Shown one piece after another: positions 1-12,300 of a stretch of DNA of 64,000 bases (positions within the stretch are counted from its first letter, which is position 1; each line of letters begins with the position of its first letter). Position numbers and translations under genes: made by a program. The stretch is from Bolinopsis microptera (taxonomy: Eukaryota > Ctenophora > Tentaculata > Lobata > Bolinopsidae). Under the pieces are notes generated by a model, which was not told where the DNA came from, ran no database searches, and worked only from the letters and a program-made list of their open reading frames with translations. The stretch covers positions 1,187,268 through 1,251,267 of the forward strand of contig NC_087080.1 of NCBI RefSeq assembly GCF_026151205.1, in the 5' to 3' direction.

Positions 1-129
1 GTATCAATTTAACAATTTATCATCACTGTATTTTTTAGTAGTTACTGGGCAGATCGTAAATTTCATAATGTGAAACAACTCAGACTACCACCTAAATGCT
101 TAAAATTGAAAGCAAAATGACTGGAATAA

Positions 130-322
130 TAAGGAATAATAATGAACTAAGGCAAATATCTAACTGAAATTTTAGTGGAAAATCGTTCATTTTTCGAAGA
201 ATTTGTGTGCCCAAATTTTCGGTCGCCCAAATGAGTTCAAATTTTCTGCCCAAATTTTTCGGGCTCAAATAAATTGTGCTCAATATAATGGCACACAAAT
301 GTTTGGGAACTAAGGTATACAA
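130..322. repeat. Fragment of the hAT element found again at 34.18-34.36 kb
   Basis: This stretch is nearly identical to 34177-34362, inside the complete hAT element. Both carry a run of GCCCAAAT-like motifs and end at a shared GGGAACTAAGGTA. Neither hAT terminus is present here, so this is an internal fragment or a related element cut short. The minus-strand reading frame across it is a by-product of the repeat and is not called as a gene. Confidence 0.7.
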
Positions 323-722
323 TACATCGCTGTGACAACTGACAGGCGACTTCTCCAAGTGTATTATTTTGTTCTTACCATGGGAACATGACATTTTGCT
401 AATTCGTGGTCTTAAACACTATTTCAGAGTACATGTACAAAGACGTTATCACTTTTTTGAATCTTGTCAATATCAAATATGCAATTATCAAAAACAAAAA
501 AACAGTGAAAAAAAAAAACCTTGAAACTGTTGAAATTCATACAAATCTAACTCAAAAAAGAATACTAAACTCTAACTCTAAGTAAGATTATTAAACTCTA
601 ACTCTATAAAGTTTTTTTTTTTTTTTGGAAAACAAATAGAATAATATATAACAATATAATTTACAACAATGTATATCGACCAGATTTGAATCATCAATTA
701 ATTGAGTCCATAGGACTCATAA

Positions 723-3700
723 TTAGCTAAGCTTTGATACAAAGCATGCGAATTCAAAGTCGCTTTCACAACTTTTGTCAACTGAATTGACAGAAGATCT
801 GGTTCCTCTTATACACAGGAGAACCAGCTTCCTGATAATAAATGAAAGTTTACATCTTAAAAAATTTACAACATCTGAATAATTTTGTTGAGTTTTATAT
901 GCTATTTTCTCACACAATAATCTAAAGAATGTTCTCGCTTCTGGCCCGCTGCCACCCGTGACAGAGTACACCAGAGGACAGAAACTCCCATGTTCTACAT
1001 TCAGAATTCTCTCGTTGTATAACCTCCGCTTCTGAGTCTCAGCTCTCTCGTATATTTTTTCTGTTGATGATGAGAGATAAGACTCAGAATTGGGATTGAG
1101 AAACTTTATGTCGAAATAGGAGTTCTGTCCCGGACGATAGAATCCCCTGGCACGGACGTCAGGGTGGGCATTGTCTCCTGTTAGTGTGGTACTTGTTGAG
1201 AAAGTCTCCCCGTCTAAAGTCTGTAGGTGGGGCTCACATTCTACGTCTTTGCAAACAGTTGATAGTTGTTTGGCTATGAAATCCCTAACTGAGTTGTGGC
1301 GGATGATGATGTAGCCTCCTCTTGGACAGTTTAGAGCATGGTTGATGTCCATTTTGGCCCCACAAACACAGGATTGAGGTAATCGTGGAAGGTCTTTGTT
1401 ATATCGAAGAAGTAGACTATCCCTGAATTCCCCTTTGTTCAATGTGAACCGATAAGACTTAAGAGGTAGGACAGTCAACCAACTTGAGCTTCCTTTTTCT
1501 CTTGCCTGATTAATTGCACGTGTAGATCTATCACTGCTTTCATTGCAGATTAACGTGTATTCTAATTCATGCTTTTTTGCCCTCACTTTTAGAATTTCTT
1601 TCAGCGACTCGGAATCATGATCTATATCCGTTTCAATTCCGGCCATGGCTTTTACTAAGGACTTACCTTACAAGACATTTTTGTGGCGGACCAATGTGCG
1701 ACGACCGAAATTTGGGCGGTCCGAAAATATGGCGAAATTGAACAAAAACCGTCACATTTCGGACGTCACAGAAAATAAGGGTATTTTTCATCATTTTGTT
1801 TTCTGACACAAAGGAAATTCAAAATTTTCTAAAAATCGGTAAAATCATGTTGAAACAAAATGAAACTTATAAATCGATTTCGTCATCTTCCTCTAAGGGG
1901 TCCGGCTCGAATCTTTCAGTTTCAATTATTGAGTTTGGTATTTGATTGTTTATCTTGACTTAGTCTATATAAGACGTTTATGTTAGCACATAAATGTAAT
2001 TTATTGTAAATTTAAAACGTATAACTTGACATTAAATTCATCATGGAATATTGTGTTTATTTGTCCCACCATCATATCGCTAACTTTTCAAGAACAAAAT
2101 GAATCGACGAAGCCACAATTATTGGAATAAGCTAAAAATAATGCGACGGATTCTATTACGACGACCGAAATTTTGGCGGTCCGAAAATATGGCGAAATTT
2201 CGGGAAAACCGTCGCATTTCGTACGTTATAAAAATGTCTTGTAAGGTAGTCACTTCCATGGATGTTTTATACTCCTCTGATGCCAACTTTGATAAAACTG
2301 GTATGCCTAGTCCCCCACATCGTACGGGTAGCGCAACCGTTCTTCTCTCTAATGGTGTAATAGGGCATCCAAATAAAGCCGGTATGAGTTTCTCATCGAT
2401 AAGCATGTCAAGAGGTTGCAAGTATTGATCTAGACCTTCAATTGTTCTCATGAAGTATGTCATTTTGTGCCTAACTCCATGAGTGAATGCTGCATATGCT
2501 GCTTGTGGATGGGATTGACCAAAATCAGATAATTTGTTGATCATTTTGGTCCATTCTTCAACTAAATTATTGATGTAAAGTCGTTTATATTCCTGTGACC
2601 CAATAACCGCTCCAAGATGTCTCTGTCCAGTTATTTTTATCTCGATCCCGCTTTCTCCAAATATTTCCATAGCCCTCTCCATGCTCGATGGATGTTTTAT
2701 TATCAAACATGATTTGCTGGGGTTGACATGATATCCATATTTAATTCCCTCTGCCACTATCATATCCCACCAGGTTTTGAGATGTATCAGTGTTCCAACA
2801 GATGACGCGTCGTCGGCCAGCCAGACTTGCATAACTTTCCTTAGCTCTTTAAGTTTCTGTAAAATTGGAAGTGTTGCGAGTGCAAATAGGGGCATTGCCA
2901 GATTGTCACCCTGGGTAGTGCCTTCTGCCGATGGTATTTCAGTCCCACAGACAAACAAGCGACTTGGAGCTCGGTACATATTGATGGCAATTGGTGCAAA
3001 TTCAGGACATTGCCGCTGGATGTTATGCAGCATCACCATTCGATTAACAGCATTGAAAGCATTTGTCGCATCAACCAATATACACGCTTCAGCTGATTCC
3101 ACTTGGAATTGCTGTCTAATGAAATGGACTGCTGCTTCGGTACCAGATTTTAGCCCTGTGCAGACTTGTGATGGTCCTGCTGTTTCCTGAAAATCCATCT
3201 TAAGTGCCCAAGCGATAGCCTTTCCCACTATTCTTCTTACAGTTTCGCCAATACCAATTGGTCTAACACCCGGGCATTTGTTGAGCGGTATTAAACGGCA
3301 GTTGACATATGAATCAATGATTGATGGATCGATGTATTCAGATGCCAACGAACGTGCAAATTTGGCTAGCTCATCACGTAAATCTTGCCCCTCTCCTTTG
3401 AATCTCTTGTGCAGCAGAAGATACTTAAAGAAATCTGCATCAGTGGTGGACGGACCTGCTGCACCGTTGGTCATCTTTGCCGCTCGGCCAATCATATTTC
3501 CATCTATTAAGTCGAAATATGATGAGTCTAGCTTCATTATTGGGCCGTATAGAAGTGTTTCATCTCTGATTCCAGTCGGTATTGGGTGTTTCTTTTTTAA
3601 CTGCGTCATTATTTCTTCCGATAAGGGTAGCACACCGTTATTGTTGTCATCACACAAAATTCTGACAGCTGCCGTAACTTTACCCTCAAACATTTTGTTA

Positions 3701-4212
3701 GCGAAAGAGCGAGCTAAATCTTGTGTTTTCTTCCTTGAACTATTTTGCAGCCTTTTTTGGACGTTCTTTCCCATTTTTAGTAGTTCTACAATATCCCCAT
3801 TTTCCCATAACCCCAATCTTTTCGCCAATAATTGTTTGTGATCAGCTCTTTTACTCTTTGCCGACGGTTTCTGGAGCAATAATGCTGGGAGAATATTAAA
3901 CGTTTTCAATGCGATGCATCTATACTTTGTTTTGGCATTAAAATGCTGGAGCCAACTGGATAACAACTTTACAAATTTTTTTCCCACTGCACATGTGGGA
4001 ACCTCGAATAAATTCTTTCTCCAGTGTACGATTTCTTCGTAGACTGTGTTTATGTGTTCACAAAAGCTGATTAGTTCAGGATCACACGGCTCCTCGTGAT
4101 CAGGTTTCGGCAAATCTGCTTCTATTTGTTTAATGACGATGGACGTGGCGGTTGTAGCGTATGAAAAAGTAAACTCACTAGACTGATCAGCACATTGCTC
4201 TTCATTTTTCAT
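723..4212 (-). pseudogene. Reverse transcriptase plus PD-(D/E)xK endonuclease polyprotein, split by insertion
   Basis: The upstream part (4212 to about 2248) carries the reverse transcriptase. Visible are RLIPLNKCPGVRPIG at residues 306-320, motif A with Asp381 (VDATNAFN), motif B with QGD at 434-436, motif C ADD at 466-468 and a motif D-like NPSKSC. The downstream part (about 1663 to 723) carries a zinc-knuckle-like C-x-C-x7-H-x3-C at residues 93-107 of its own frame, then a restriction-like nuclease signature with PD at 162-163 and DIK at 179-181. The two parts are in the same frame once the MITE and one TA are discounted, so apart from the insertion I see no stop or frameshift. As it stands the frame runs into the MITE and ends at 2119. 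The lack of other lesions suggests both the LINE and the MITE arrived fairly recently. Confidence 0.87.
1666..2246. mobile_element. 581-bp MITE with TA target duplication, nested in the LINE
   Basis: The ends are perfect 17-bp inverted repeats, CCTTACAAGACATTTTT, and the element is flanked by TA on each side (1664-1665 and 2247-2248). A TA duplication fits the Tc1/mariner superfamily. Two subterminal blocks, about 1696-1765 and 2157-2226, are about 90 percent alike in direct orientation and carry GACCGAAATTT and GGTCCGAAAATATGGCGAAATT. There is no transposase frame, so it is non-autonomous. A possible relative of its left end lies at about 27474. Confidence 0.88.
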
Positions 4213-4476
4213 TGACTCTCAAATATCTTTAAAGTTAAACAAAATCACAACGAGACAAGTATTAAAAGAACGATATACACTATTTGCGAATAAATGAGTT
4301 TTGAAACGATTTTTGAGATAACTAAAATAGCGGTAGACTTTAAATCGAATTTGGCAGTTCTTTTACTGTATAACTCTATAAAGTAAGATTATCGAACTCT
4401 AACTCTAAGTAAGATTAGTTTGGGTGCTCCTTTATAAACTCACTAGTTTGGTGCTCCACTTGCTGTTCGAAAACCA

Positions 4477-4625
4477 CATTTTACCACATGAGGTGCACCG
4501 GTAGGTGTAGTTAGGCTGAAACAGTTACCATAGTCACAAATAATTACCATAGTTACCACTAATTATCATTATAGTTACCACTAATTACCATAGTTACCAC
4601 TATAAATTACCATAAATACCACTAG
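4477..4625. repeat. Degenerate tandem repeat of ACCATAGTTACCACTAATT
   Basis: Several imperfect units of about 20-25 bases containing TTACCA, TAGTTACCACTAATTA and similar strings follow one another. Confidence 0.7.
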
Positions 4626-5119
4626 TTTGGATGAAACAGCTACAGGCTGGAATTTTAAAACGGTAAAAACCGTACTTATATTCAGTTGAAATCTAATGCA
4701 TGTATAATGTCAGTTAAATGATGAAGCGATTATGTAATCTCGATTCCATCTAACCTGGCTCCTGTTTGCCATGTACACCCTACACGATAACATTTTTTAA
4801 AAAAGAAAGTGAAGATGGATACATTTATTCCTAATTCTGATAATTAATAAGTAATTGTAACGAATTTTCATCGGACTTCTTGTCTAAGTTTTCAATGAAT
4901 AACTGCAAAAAAGCACCGTGATTTCGTAGTTCTAGAAGATATTACAAAATCAGCTGCCGTAATTATTATAAGTAATTAGTTAAGTTAAATTGTTATTAAA
5001 TACAGATTGTAAACTAACCTTGACCATATTAAAGTGTTGTCCAGATATCAAACCACGATTTCAGACTGCTGGAAATCTATACTAAAGTTTCTAATAGTAA
5101 TGAGACAATAAAGATGGAA

Positions 5120-5222
5120 AAAACGATCCAATTGTTCAATAACCGATAAAAACGATACAATTGTTCAATAACCGATACAATTGTTCAATAACCGATAAAA
5201 ACGATACAATTGTTTAATAAGT
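5120..5222. repeat. Tandem repeat, unit about 20-29 bases
   Basis: About four imperfect copies of AACGATACAATTGTTCAATA followed by ACCGAT. The unit contains the palindrome CAATTG. Confidence 0.8.
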
Positions 5223-8200
5223 ACCGACCACAACTGCATTGCCCGGATATGAGAGGATACGATTATATCGTTAAATGGTAAGTAACTGCTAACCACGCCG
5301 GAATAAAGACATCAGACTACAAAAAAACAGGGGATGACTAGGCAGATAACGGATATTTAAGTGAGATAAGTTGAGTTCCAGCAAGATGAGAGGAACTTGC
5401 AGCCATACTAATAGCAACTCAGTAATGGTTGGCTGTAAAGTTAGCAGTGTTAACGTTATCACACCACAAATACCTACAAATTACACAGCTAGTGTGCAAG
5501 TAGTCGGAATTGTGGGGGACTCTCTTGGTCAAAAGGGAAACATGTAAAATATTTGGCAGGTGTTTTTATAAGGTTTCTAACTTAGAAAGAAAATGAGATT
5601 CTGTCAGACCGTCATTAAAAGGTCTAAAGTGAGGCCAGGAACATGGCTCAACCTACAGAAGTGGCAACACACTGGGTTATCGTGCAGATTAATGTCCTTA
5701 AATGGTCTGAAACAATATCGCGGGAATTGGGCAACCCATGCTACACGTTGTCAAGGCAACCCATAGAACTGAGGCTTTATTCTACGCCGACCCGAAAACG
5801 CGTGCTGTTAATTGTAATGGTATTAGTTAATTGTTAATTCTTTTTCACTGGTATTTTCATTGGAAGTCTTCCAATTAACACTAACGTGAGTCTTACGTGT
5901 TCTAATTGAGTTATTGCAACTTAAATTTATAATTTTTGCAGGTGACTGATAGATCATAGAAACTATTGTGAAATGTGAAAAAAATGTGGCAAATAGACGG
6001 TCATTTTTATTTAATTTGTAAACTGACATAACCGAAACAACGTCAACAAACAGTATATAAATATAACTTCGACAGAATTGGGCTGGATTTCAACTAGCCC
6101 AATTTTTGTTTGAATTCCAGGCAGTTACAGGCAGTAAACATGCACACATAGTGTTTGTAGCAATGAATCTTCCCTAAAGGGTAAATAAGTTCTCATGTTG
6201 ATGTTCACTTTCACATTATTTCGAGTATTAGTTGATAGATGGAGGCCGAAGGGGCCAGGGGGGAGGGAGGGGCACAACGACCAATTTATACTACGATTAA
6301 ACATGGCGACTATCCTGTATCCTGTACCGGACATTTCCAGCACTCTTTAAACTCAACAACAGTTCTGACAGACGAATAAGATCCGAGAAGAGACTAAATG
6401 GATACAGTAGAACCTCTATACACCAGGCATAGCTAGACATGGCTGGTTTTGGTATGTGGTGGCTTCTTTCTATTGGCAAGAACATTCCTGGAACTCTTGG
6501 AAGCAGCGTCCCACTCTTCCAGAAACCTCTACCCGTCTGTCTCGACTAAGAGTCCAGCTAGATTAACGCTGGAAATTGCACGGCAGTGTCTAACCGGGCA
6601 ATTTGCTTTGTTCTAAGTTGGTAATTACAGCAGGGAAACCGTGGAAGATGACCTCTGACATTCCTAGATACGAAAGAGACATTAAAAAAAAGAAATGAGC
6701 AATGTAAGAACTTAGAACAGGTATGGTTTACAGTAATCCAAACACATCTACTACGAGTAGTAGTATTGGTCAGTGACCCCCCTTCCGGAAGGATGGAATA
6801 AAGTTTTGACAGGTCAACTTAGAAACTCACATCGAAATAGCAAATGGCGACGAAAGCAATGTCAACCGTGACATAGCAGTGAAGCCGATTAGTAACTGCC
6901 ACTAATACCTGTGTGTGAAGTACGGAATGTATCAAACTTTCAACGCAACTGTATACAGATTACAGTGCCAGTCTAGTTAGTAATAGTTTCAACTCTCTCA
7001 AAGGGAGCCTCATACACAGAGGTAAGGAGGTAATCGAGTACGATAACACTTAACTAACGTGTGTACCAATACAATTGAACTCGGCCGGAACAACTAATGA
7101 ACAATGTGGGATATTGAAACAAGTTCCAGGTCATTATTGGTTCCGATCTGACTCTATCACTAGTGTTGAACACCTATAAGCTCCTATAATTGGATCCAAT
7201 TACACGCGATACACTATACTAAGTAGCTTCAATTGATCAGCTCTTAATTGGGCTACAATCCTTGAGAGGCCTATAATTACCCAATTTTAAATGAACGATA
7301 TCTCATTCTACAGAATGTTGAGAGAGTAAACAGAATGCTTCCCGGAATCAGCACAATGAAGGGAACAAGATGCTGTTGGAATTTCAATTATTCATCTTCC
7401 ACCCGTAGTACCTATTAGTGTTCGTACTCGTAGTGCCAGTACTTCAAGTACAATGTGGTTGTGAATAATGTTGGCATCTGAATTTCACATTCACTTCAAT
7501 ACTTCATTTCAACAAACAACATACTGTATCAAGTAAGTTACACACTACTAGTGACATATACCAGGTATGTGGACAGGTATGAGGTGCAGATCATTGTTGA
7601 CTACTGAGCCAGTGAGCACTAAGCAGGACAAACTGTTACTCAATGTTAGGGAGACTTACATATTTCACAGCAGTTTCCTTTTCAGAGTTTCAGTTTATAT
7701 TTAGAAACTAACCATACTATCTTTTAGATTTATGTCACAATATGATGGCTCCGGCTAGAAGATCGTAGTTTCATTGCTTTTGAAGTAGCTATCAGTTTGC
7801 CGGTCAATGTTGGGTATAATACTCTTGTTAGTCACTGTTACTCACTGTTACTCACTGTTAGGGAGATATATCGGACTATTTAGCGTCTAGCTCGTATCCT
7901 AAACGAGAGATAGCAGAACTAAACGGTACAATTTAATGAGTTACTTAGTTACTACTCTGTATAAGTAGATGACGTTATTTTGTAGGCTTATAAACGTCAT
8001 TTAGGCTGGTGACCAAGTATTTCAGGAACAGTAACTATTACTAAGTAACAGTTACTAAGTAACAGTTACTGAGTAACATTGTCGGGTAAATGTTGTCTAA
8101 CCCTTTTTAGAATTAAAATGGTTTCAAATTGAAATGTATTATGTAATGAAATCCGTACTAATTTAACCTAAATCTGATTTTTAATCTAATCTAGTAATAA

Positions 8201-8423
8201 GCACCAAAAAGGTATAATGATGACTGAATCTTTGAGTCGAAGTAGCACTAATTTATTTTCCAAAGATAACAACTACAAGTACGCTGACTAGAGAGAAAGC
8301 AGTAACCATAGTAACCATATAAAAACTTTCAGTTTCACCTCAGTAGAGAGTCCTCTTAGTCTTACCGACCGCAGAGTTTTGGGTCCTTTGAAGTGAGAAA
8401 TGTGACTTAAGTTTCAAGTAATC

Positions 8424-8708
8424 AGGTATGTAGTCAGGTATGTAGTCAGGTATGTAATCAGGTATGTAATCATGTATGTAGTCAGGTATGTAATCACGCT
8501 CCCACTAAATCGCTCGCCCAAATCTTAAGAAAATTTTTGTGAAAAGGCGTATTTTTGGACGCTGATTCCGAATCACCCCCCATGCCATGTTTTGTGTTAA
8601 ACCGTTGTTCGGCTTAAGTCACGTGATAATTTTTGGGCGAGCGAATTAGTAAGAGCCATGTAATCAGGTATGTAATCAGGTATGTAATCAGGTATGTAAT
8701 CAGGTATG
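8424..8708. repeat. 12-bp minisatellite CAGGTATGTAAT, split by a MITE
   Basis: Units of (A/G)TCAGGTATGTA run from 8424 to 8497 and resume at 8657-8708 after a 159-bp insertion. Every unit contains CAGGTATGT, a close match to a metazoan 5' splice site. No exon is recognisable upstream, so the resemblance may be chance. Confidence 0.8.
8498..8656. mobile_element. 159-bp MITE inserted in the CAGGTATGTAAT array
   Basis: The ends form imperfect inverted repeats of about 25 bp around ACTAA(A/T)TCGCTCGCCCAAA. The interior includes GGACGCTGATTCC followed by AATCACCCCC, which is also inside the MITE at 16081-16429, so the two share ancestry. The target duplication cannot be placed because the target is itself repetitive. 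Confidence 0.7.
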
Positions 8709-9304
8709 GATTTGAGAGCAGCAGAGATGAGAGAATGGCGGGAGGAGGATTATATCGTATTTCGGGATAAGATAATTTAATTTTAGGGTTCATCCGAAAG
8801 ACTCTTCAGTAATTTAAGTGTAAAGGGTCCTGCTAAGATGCTCAAAATGGAAATAAAAAATCACAAAACTAAACTTGAGTAATGGTATCCTACGTAATGG
8901 TATTATAAGTAGTTAACAAGGTATAACATATTACTAAGTATACATACTAATATTATAATACGTTTTACTCCTGACGATGACATCACCACACTTTACATCA
9001 CGTCCTAAAATAACGAAACTTATTTAATTCAACAGAATTAACTATCCCTGAGCACTTATTTAACTTACAAAACACTTATTTAACTTATAAAACACTTATT
9101 TAATTCAACAGATGACCGAATTAACTCCCCCTGGTCTTGAGCAGCTCCATTAAAACGTGTAGGATATACGATTATGAAGACGATCATATTATATATATAA
9201 TATATCTCCGGCGACAGTATTACAGAATAAACGCCGTTTATCTCATGGAAATATGCAGTTAAGAAATCCTTCGCATTATAGAAAGTTTCCGGGCTAAGGC
9301 ACCT

Positions 9305-12300
9305 GCAGTAACTACTTAGTAACTAGTACTCACTGCTCACGCTAACTCATGGTAAATTACGTGGAAGTTTGATAATTTATTAACGACTAGTCGAACGATT
9401 AGATACGCCGTGCTAGGCTTATTGATAACAAGTAGTAGTCTCAATCGACCCTGGACCATTCAGCCTGGTTGTAATGGCTAGGTCAAACACTAAGGGATAA
9501 TACACTTAGTTGTGGTTGATGTCTGGTCGGAGTCGGGGTATGTCTAGTTGATGTCTGCTACTTTTGTTGGAAGAGCCGGTCCGTGCAAGGGTTCCCCCGA
9601 AACTTAACTTGGTGTTATTAAATACTCGAGGCATAATTACGGATAAGTATTGTGAATAATTATTCCAGTTAAAGTTAGTGAATAGTTAATGAAGAACGGT
9701 GCCCATGTTGTCGACATCACGTGATGCCCATATAAGGAGTGTGACGACATCACACGTCATGCTTTATTCAGTAAACAAGTTTGGTTCCTTGGAATAAAGA
9801 GATATGACGGTTTACTTTGAGATTACGCTTAGTCCACTTAACACGCTGAACTCTGAGCGAACAAACCCACAAGTATAAAATATACCAGCCAGGAGTTGTT
9901 CTTCATCACGTGATGCCCATATAAGGAGTTGTTCTTCGACAGATACAGTAGGATCCGCAGGTAGTTGGACCAACCGTTTTATTGTATAGTCTAGTCGTAT
10001 TATGTGTATCATTTCACTGGAAATGGTATTACAATGATGATGGCGGCAGAATGAAACGAACCACTTTTAACCGAAATAGGTTTAGTATACCTCATACCAT
10101 ACACCTGATGGAACCCGGTTAACATAAATTGTAAGCTCAGAGTCAACAGTTCATTTTTAAAGCAATACTATTAGGGGTCGTTCACATATATCAGTTGACG
10201 GCGCAGCAGGGTATTTTGGTTCAAGACTTTAAAGAATCGCAAAATTAGCCGTATTATTCCTCCAAACTTACGACTTAGATGGACTGAGATTAGCCCTTAA
10301 AATACAGCTTACACTTTTTACCTTATGATTGGGTCGTTATTCTAAACAAAATTTGTCAAGAAGTGTGGCTCACCGGTCACTTAACGTCACTTAGAGCTCA
10401 ATTATAGCGACCAAGGTCTGCGACTGGCTGCAACAGGTGCATATGATCTGTGACACGAGATATCCTTGTGTTTGGCATGTACTAACTCTAATTGGGTATT
10501 TCGTCACAAGTCATGCGACTCGATACTTATACATAAAACCAACACAATGCGCAGTTTAAAGACTTTCGGTTTCATTTTAAAAAGCATCCACTTTGACAAA
10601 GCATAACTCGCCGTCAACCCCCCCCCCCCCCCCCCCCTTGCAGCTTCTCGGCTATCTCATCATGCAGTAAATACTTAGTAACTAGTACTCAATGCTCACG
10701 CTAACTCATGGTAAATTACGTGGAAGTTTGATAATTTATTAACGACTAGTCGAACGATTAGATACGCCGTGCTAGGCTTATTGATAACAAGTAGTAGTCT
10801 CAATCGACCCTGGACCATTCAGCCTGGTTGTAATGGCTAGGTCAAACACTAAGGGATAATACACTTAGTTGTGGTTGATGTCTGGTCGGAGTCGGGGTAT
10901 GTCTAGTTGATGTCTGCTACTTTTGTTGGAAGAGCCGGTCCGTGCAAGGGTTCCCCCGAAACTTAACTTGGTGTTATTAAATACTTGAGGCATAATTACG
11001 GATAAGTATTGTGAATAATTATTCCAGTTAAAGTTAGTGAATAGTTAATGAAGAACGGTGCCCATGTTGTCGACATCACGTGATGCCCATATAAGGAGTG
11101 TGACGACATCACACGTCATGCTTTATTCAGTAAACAAGTTTGGTTCCTTGGAATAAAGAGATATGACGGTTTACTTTGAGATTACGCTTAGTCCACTTAA
11201 CACGCTGAACTCTGAGCGAACAAACCCACAAGTATAAAATATACCAGCCAGGAGTTGTTCTTCATCACGTGATGCCCATATAAGGAGTTGTTCTTCGACA
11301 GATACAGTAGGATCCGCAGGTAGTTGGACCAACCGTTTTATTGTATAGTCTAGTCGTATTATGTGTATCATTTCACTGGAAATGGTATTACAATGATGAT
11401 GGCGGCAGAATGAAACGAACCACTTTTAACCGAAATAGGTTTAGTATACCTCATACCATACACCTGATGGAACCCGGTTAACATAAATTGTAAGCTCAGA
11501 GTCAACAGTTCATTTTTAAAGCAATACTATTAGGGGTCGTTCACATATATCAGTTGACGGCGCAGCAGGGTATTTTGGTTCAAGACTTTAAAGAATCGCA
11601 AAATTAGCCGTATTATTCCTCCAAACTTACGACTTAGATGGACTGAGATTAGCCCTTAAAATACAGCTTACACTTTTTACCTTATGATTGGGTCGTTATT
11701 CTAAACAAAATTTGTCAAGAAGTGTGGCTCACCGGTCACTTAACGTCACTTAGAGCTCAATTATAGCGACCAAGGTCTGCGACTGGCTGCAACAGGTGCA
11801 TATGATCTGTGACACGAGATATCCTTGTGTTTGGCATGTACTAACTCTAATTGGGTATTTCGTCACAAGTCATGCGACTCGATACTTATACATAAAACCA
11901 ACACAATGCGCAGTTTAAAGACTTTCGGTTTCATTTTAAAAAGCATCCACTTTGACAAAGCATAACTCGCCGTCAACCCCCCCCCCCCCCCCCCCCCCTT
12001 GCAGCTTCTCGGCTATCTCATCATGCAGTAAATACTTAGTAACTAGTACTCAATGCTCACGCTAACTCATGGTAAATTACGTGGAAGTTTGATAATTTAT
12101 TAACGACTAGTCGAACGATTAGATACGCCGTGCTAGGCTTATTGATAACAAGTAGTAGTCTCAATCGACCCTGGACCATTCAGCCTGGTTGTAATGGCTA
12201 GGTCAAACACTAAGGGATAATACACTTAGTTGTGGTTGATGTCTGGTCGGAGTCGGGGTATGTCTAGTTGATGTCTGCTACTTTTGTTGGAAGAGCCGGT

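Larger units (their letters stand above)
612..4370 (-). mobile_element. Non-LTR retrotransposon with restriction-like endonuclease, full-length, interrupted by a MITE
   Basis: The element reads on the minus strand. Its 3' end is a 15-base A-tail, seen as T at 612-626. It is flanked by a perfect 13-bp target duplication, TAACTCTATAAAG, at 599-611 and 4371-4383. About 158 bases of 5' leader precede the coding start at 4212. Without the MITE at 1666-2246 the element is about 3.2 kb, with one open frame of about 968 codons, which suits a single-ORF LINE with a C-terminal restriction-like endonuclease (R2/NeSL/Utopia-like group). Clade assignment needs a phylogeny. The target is a short tandem repeat of AACTCTAAGTAAGATTAT type, so insertion may favour such sequence. 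Confidence 0.85.
4384..9304. other. No gene recognised; AT-rich with scattered short repeats
   Basis: Only short reading frames without recognisable protein features occur here. The stretch holds a remnant of the 25-bp host repeat at 4384-4415, TTACCA-type repeats at 4477-4625, a GATACAATTGTTCAATAACC-type array near 5120-5222, short GTTACTCACT and AAGTAACAGTTACT runs near 7838-7860 and 8035-8075, and the array plus MITE at 8.4-8.7 kb. I see no convincing exon, RNA gene or promoter. Confidence 0.6.
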
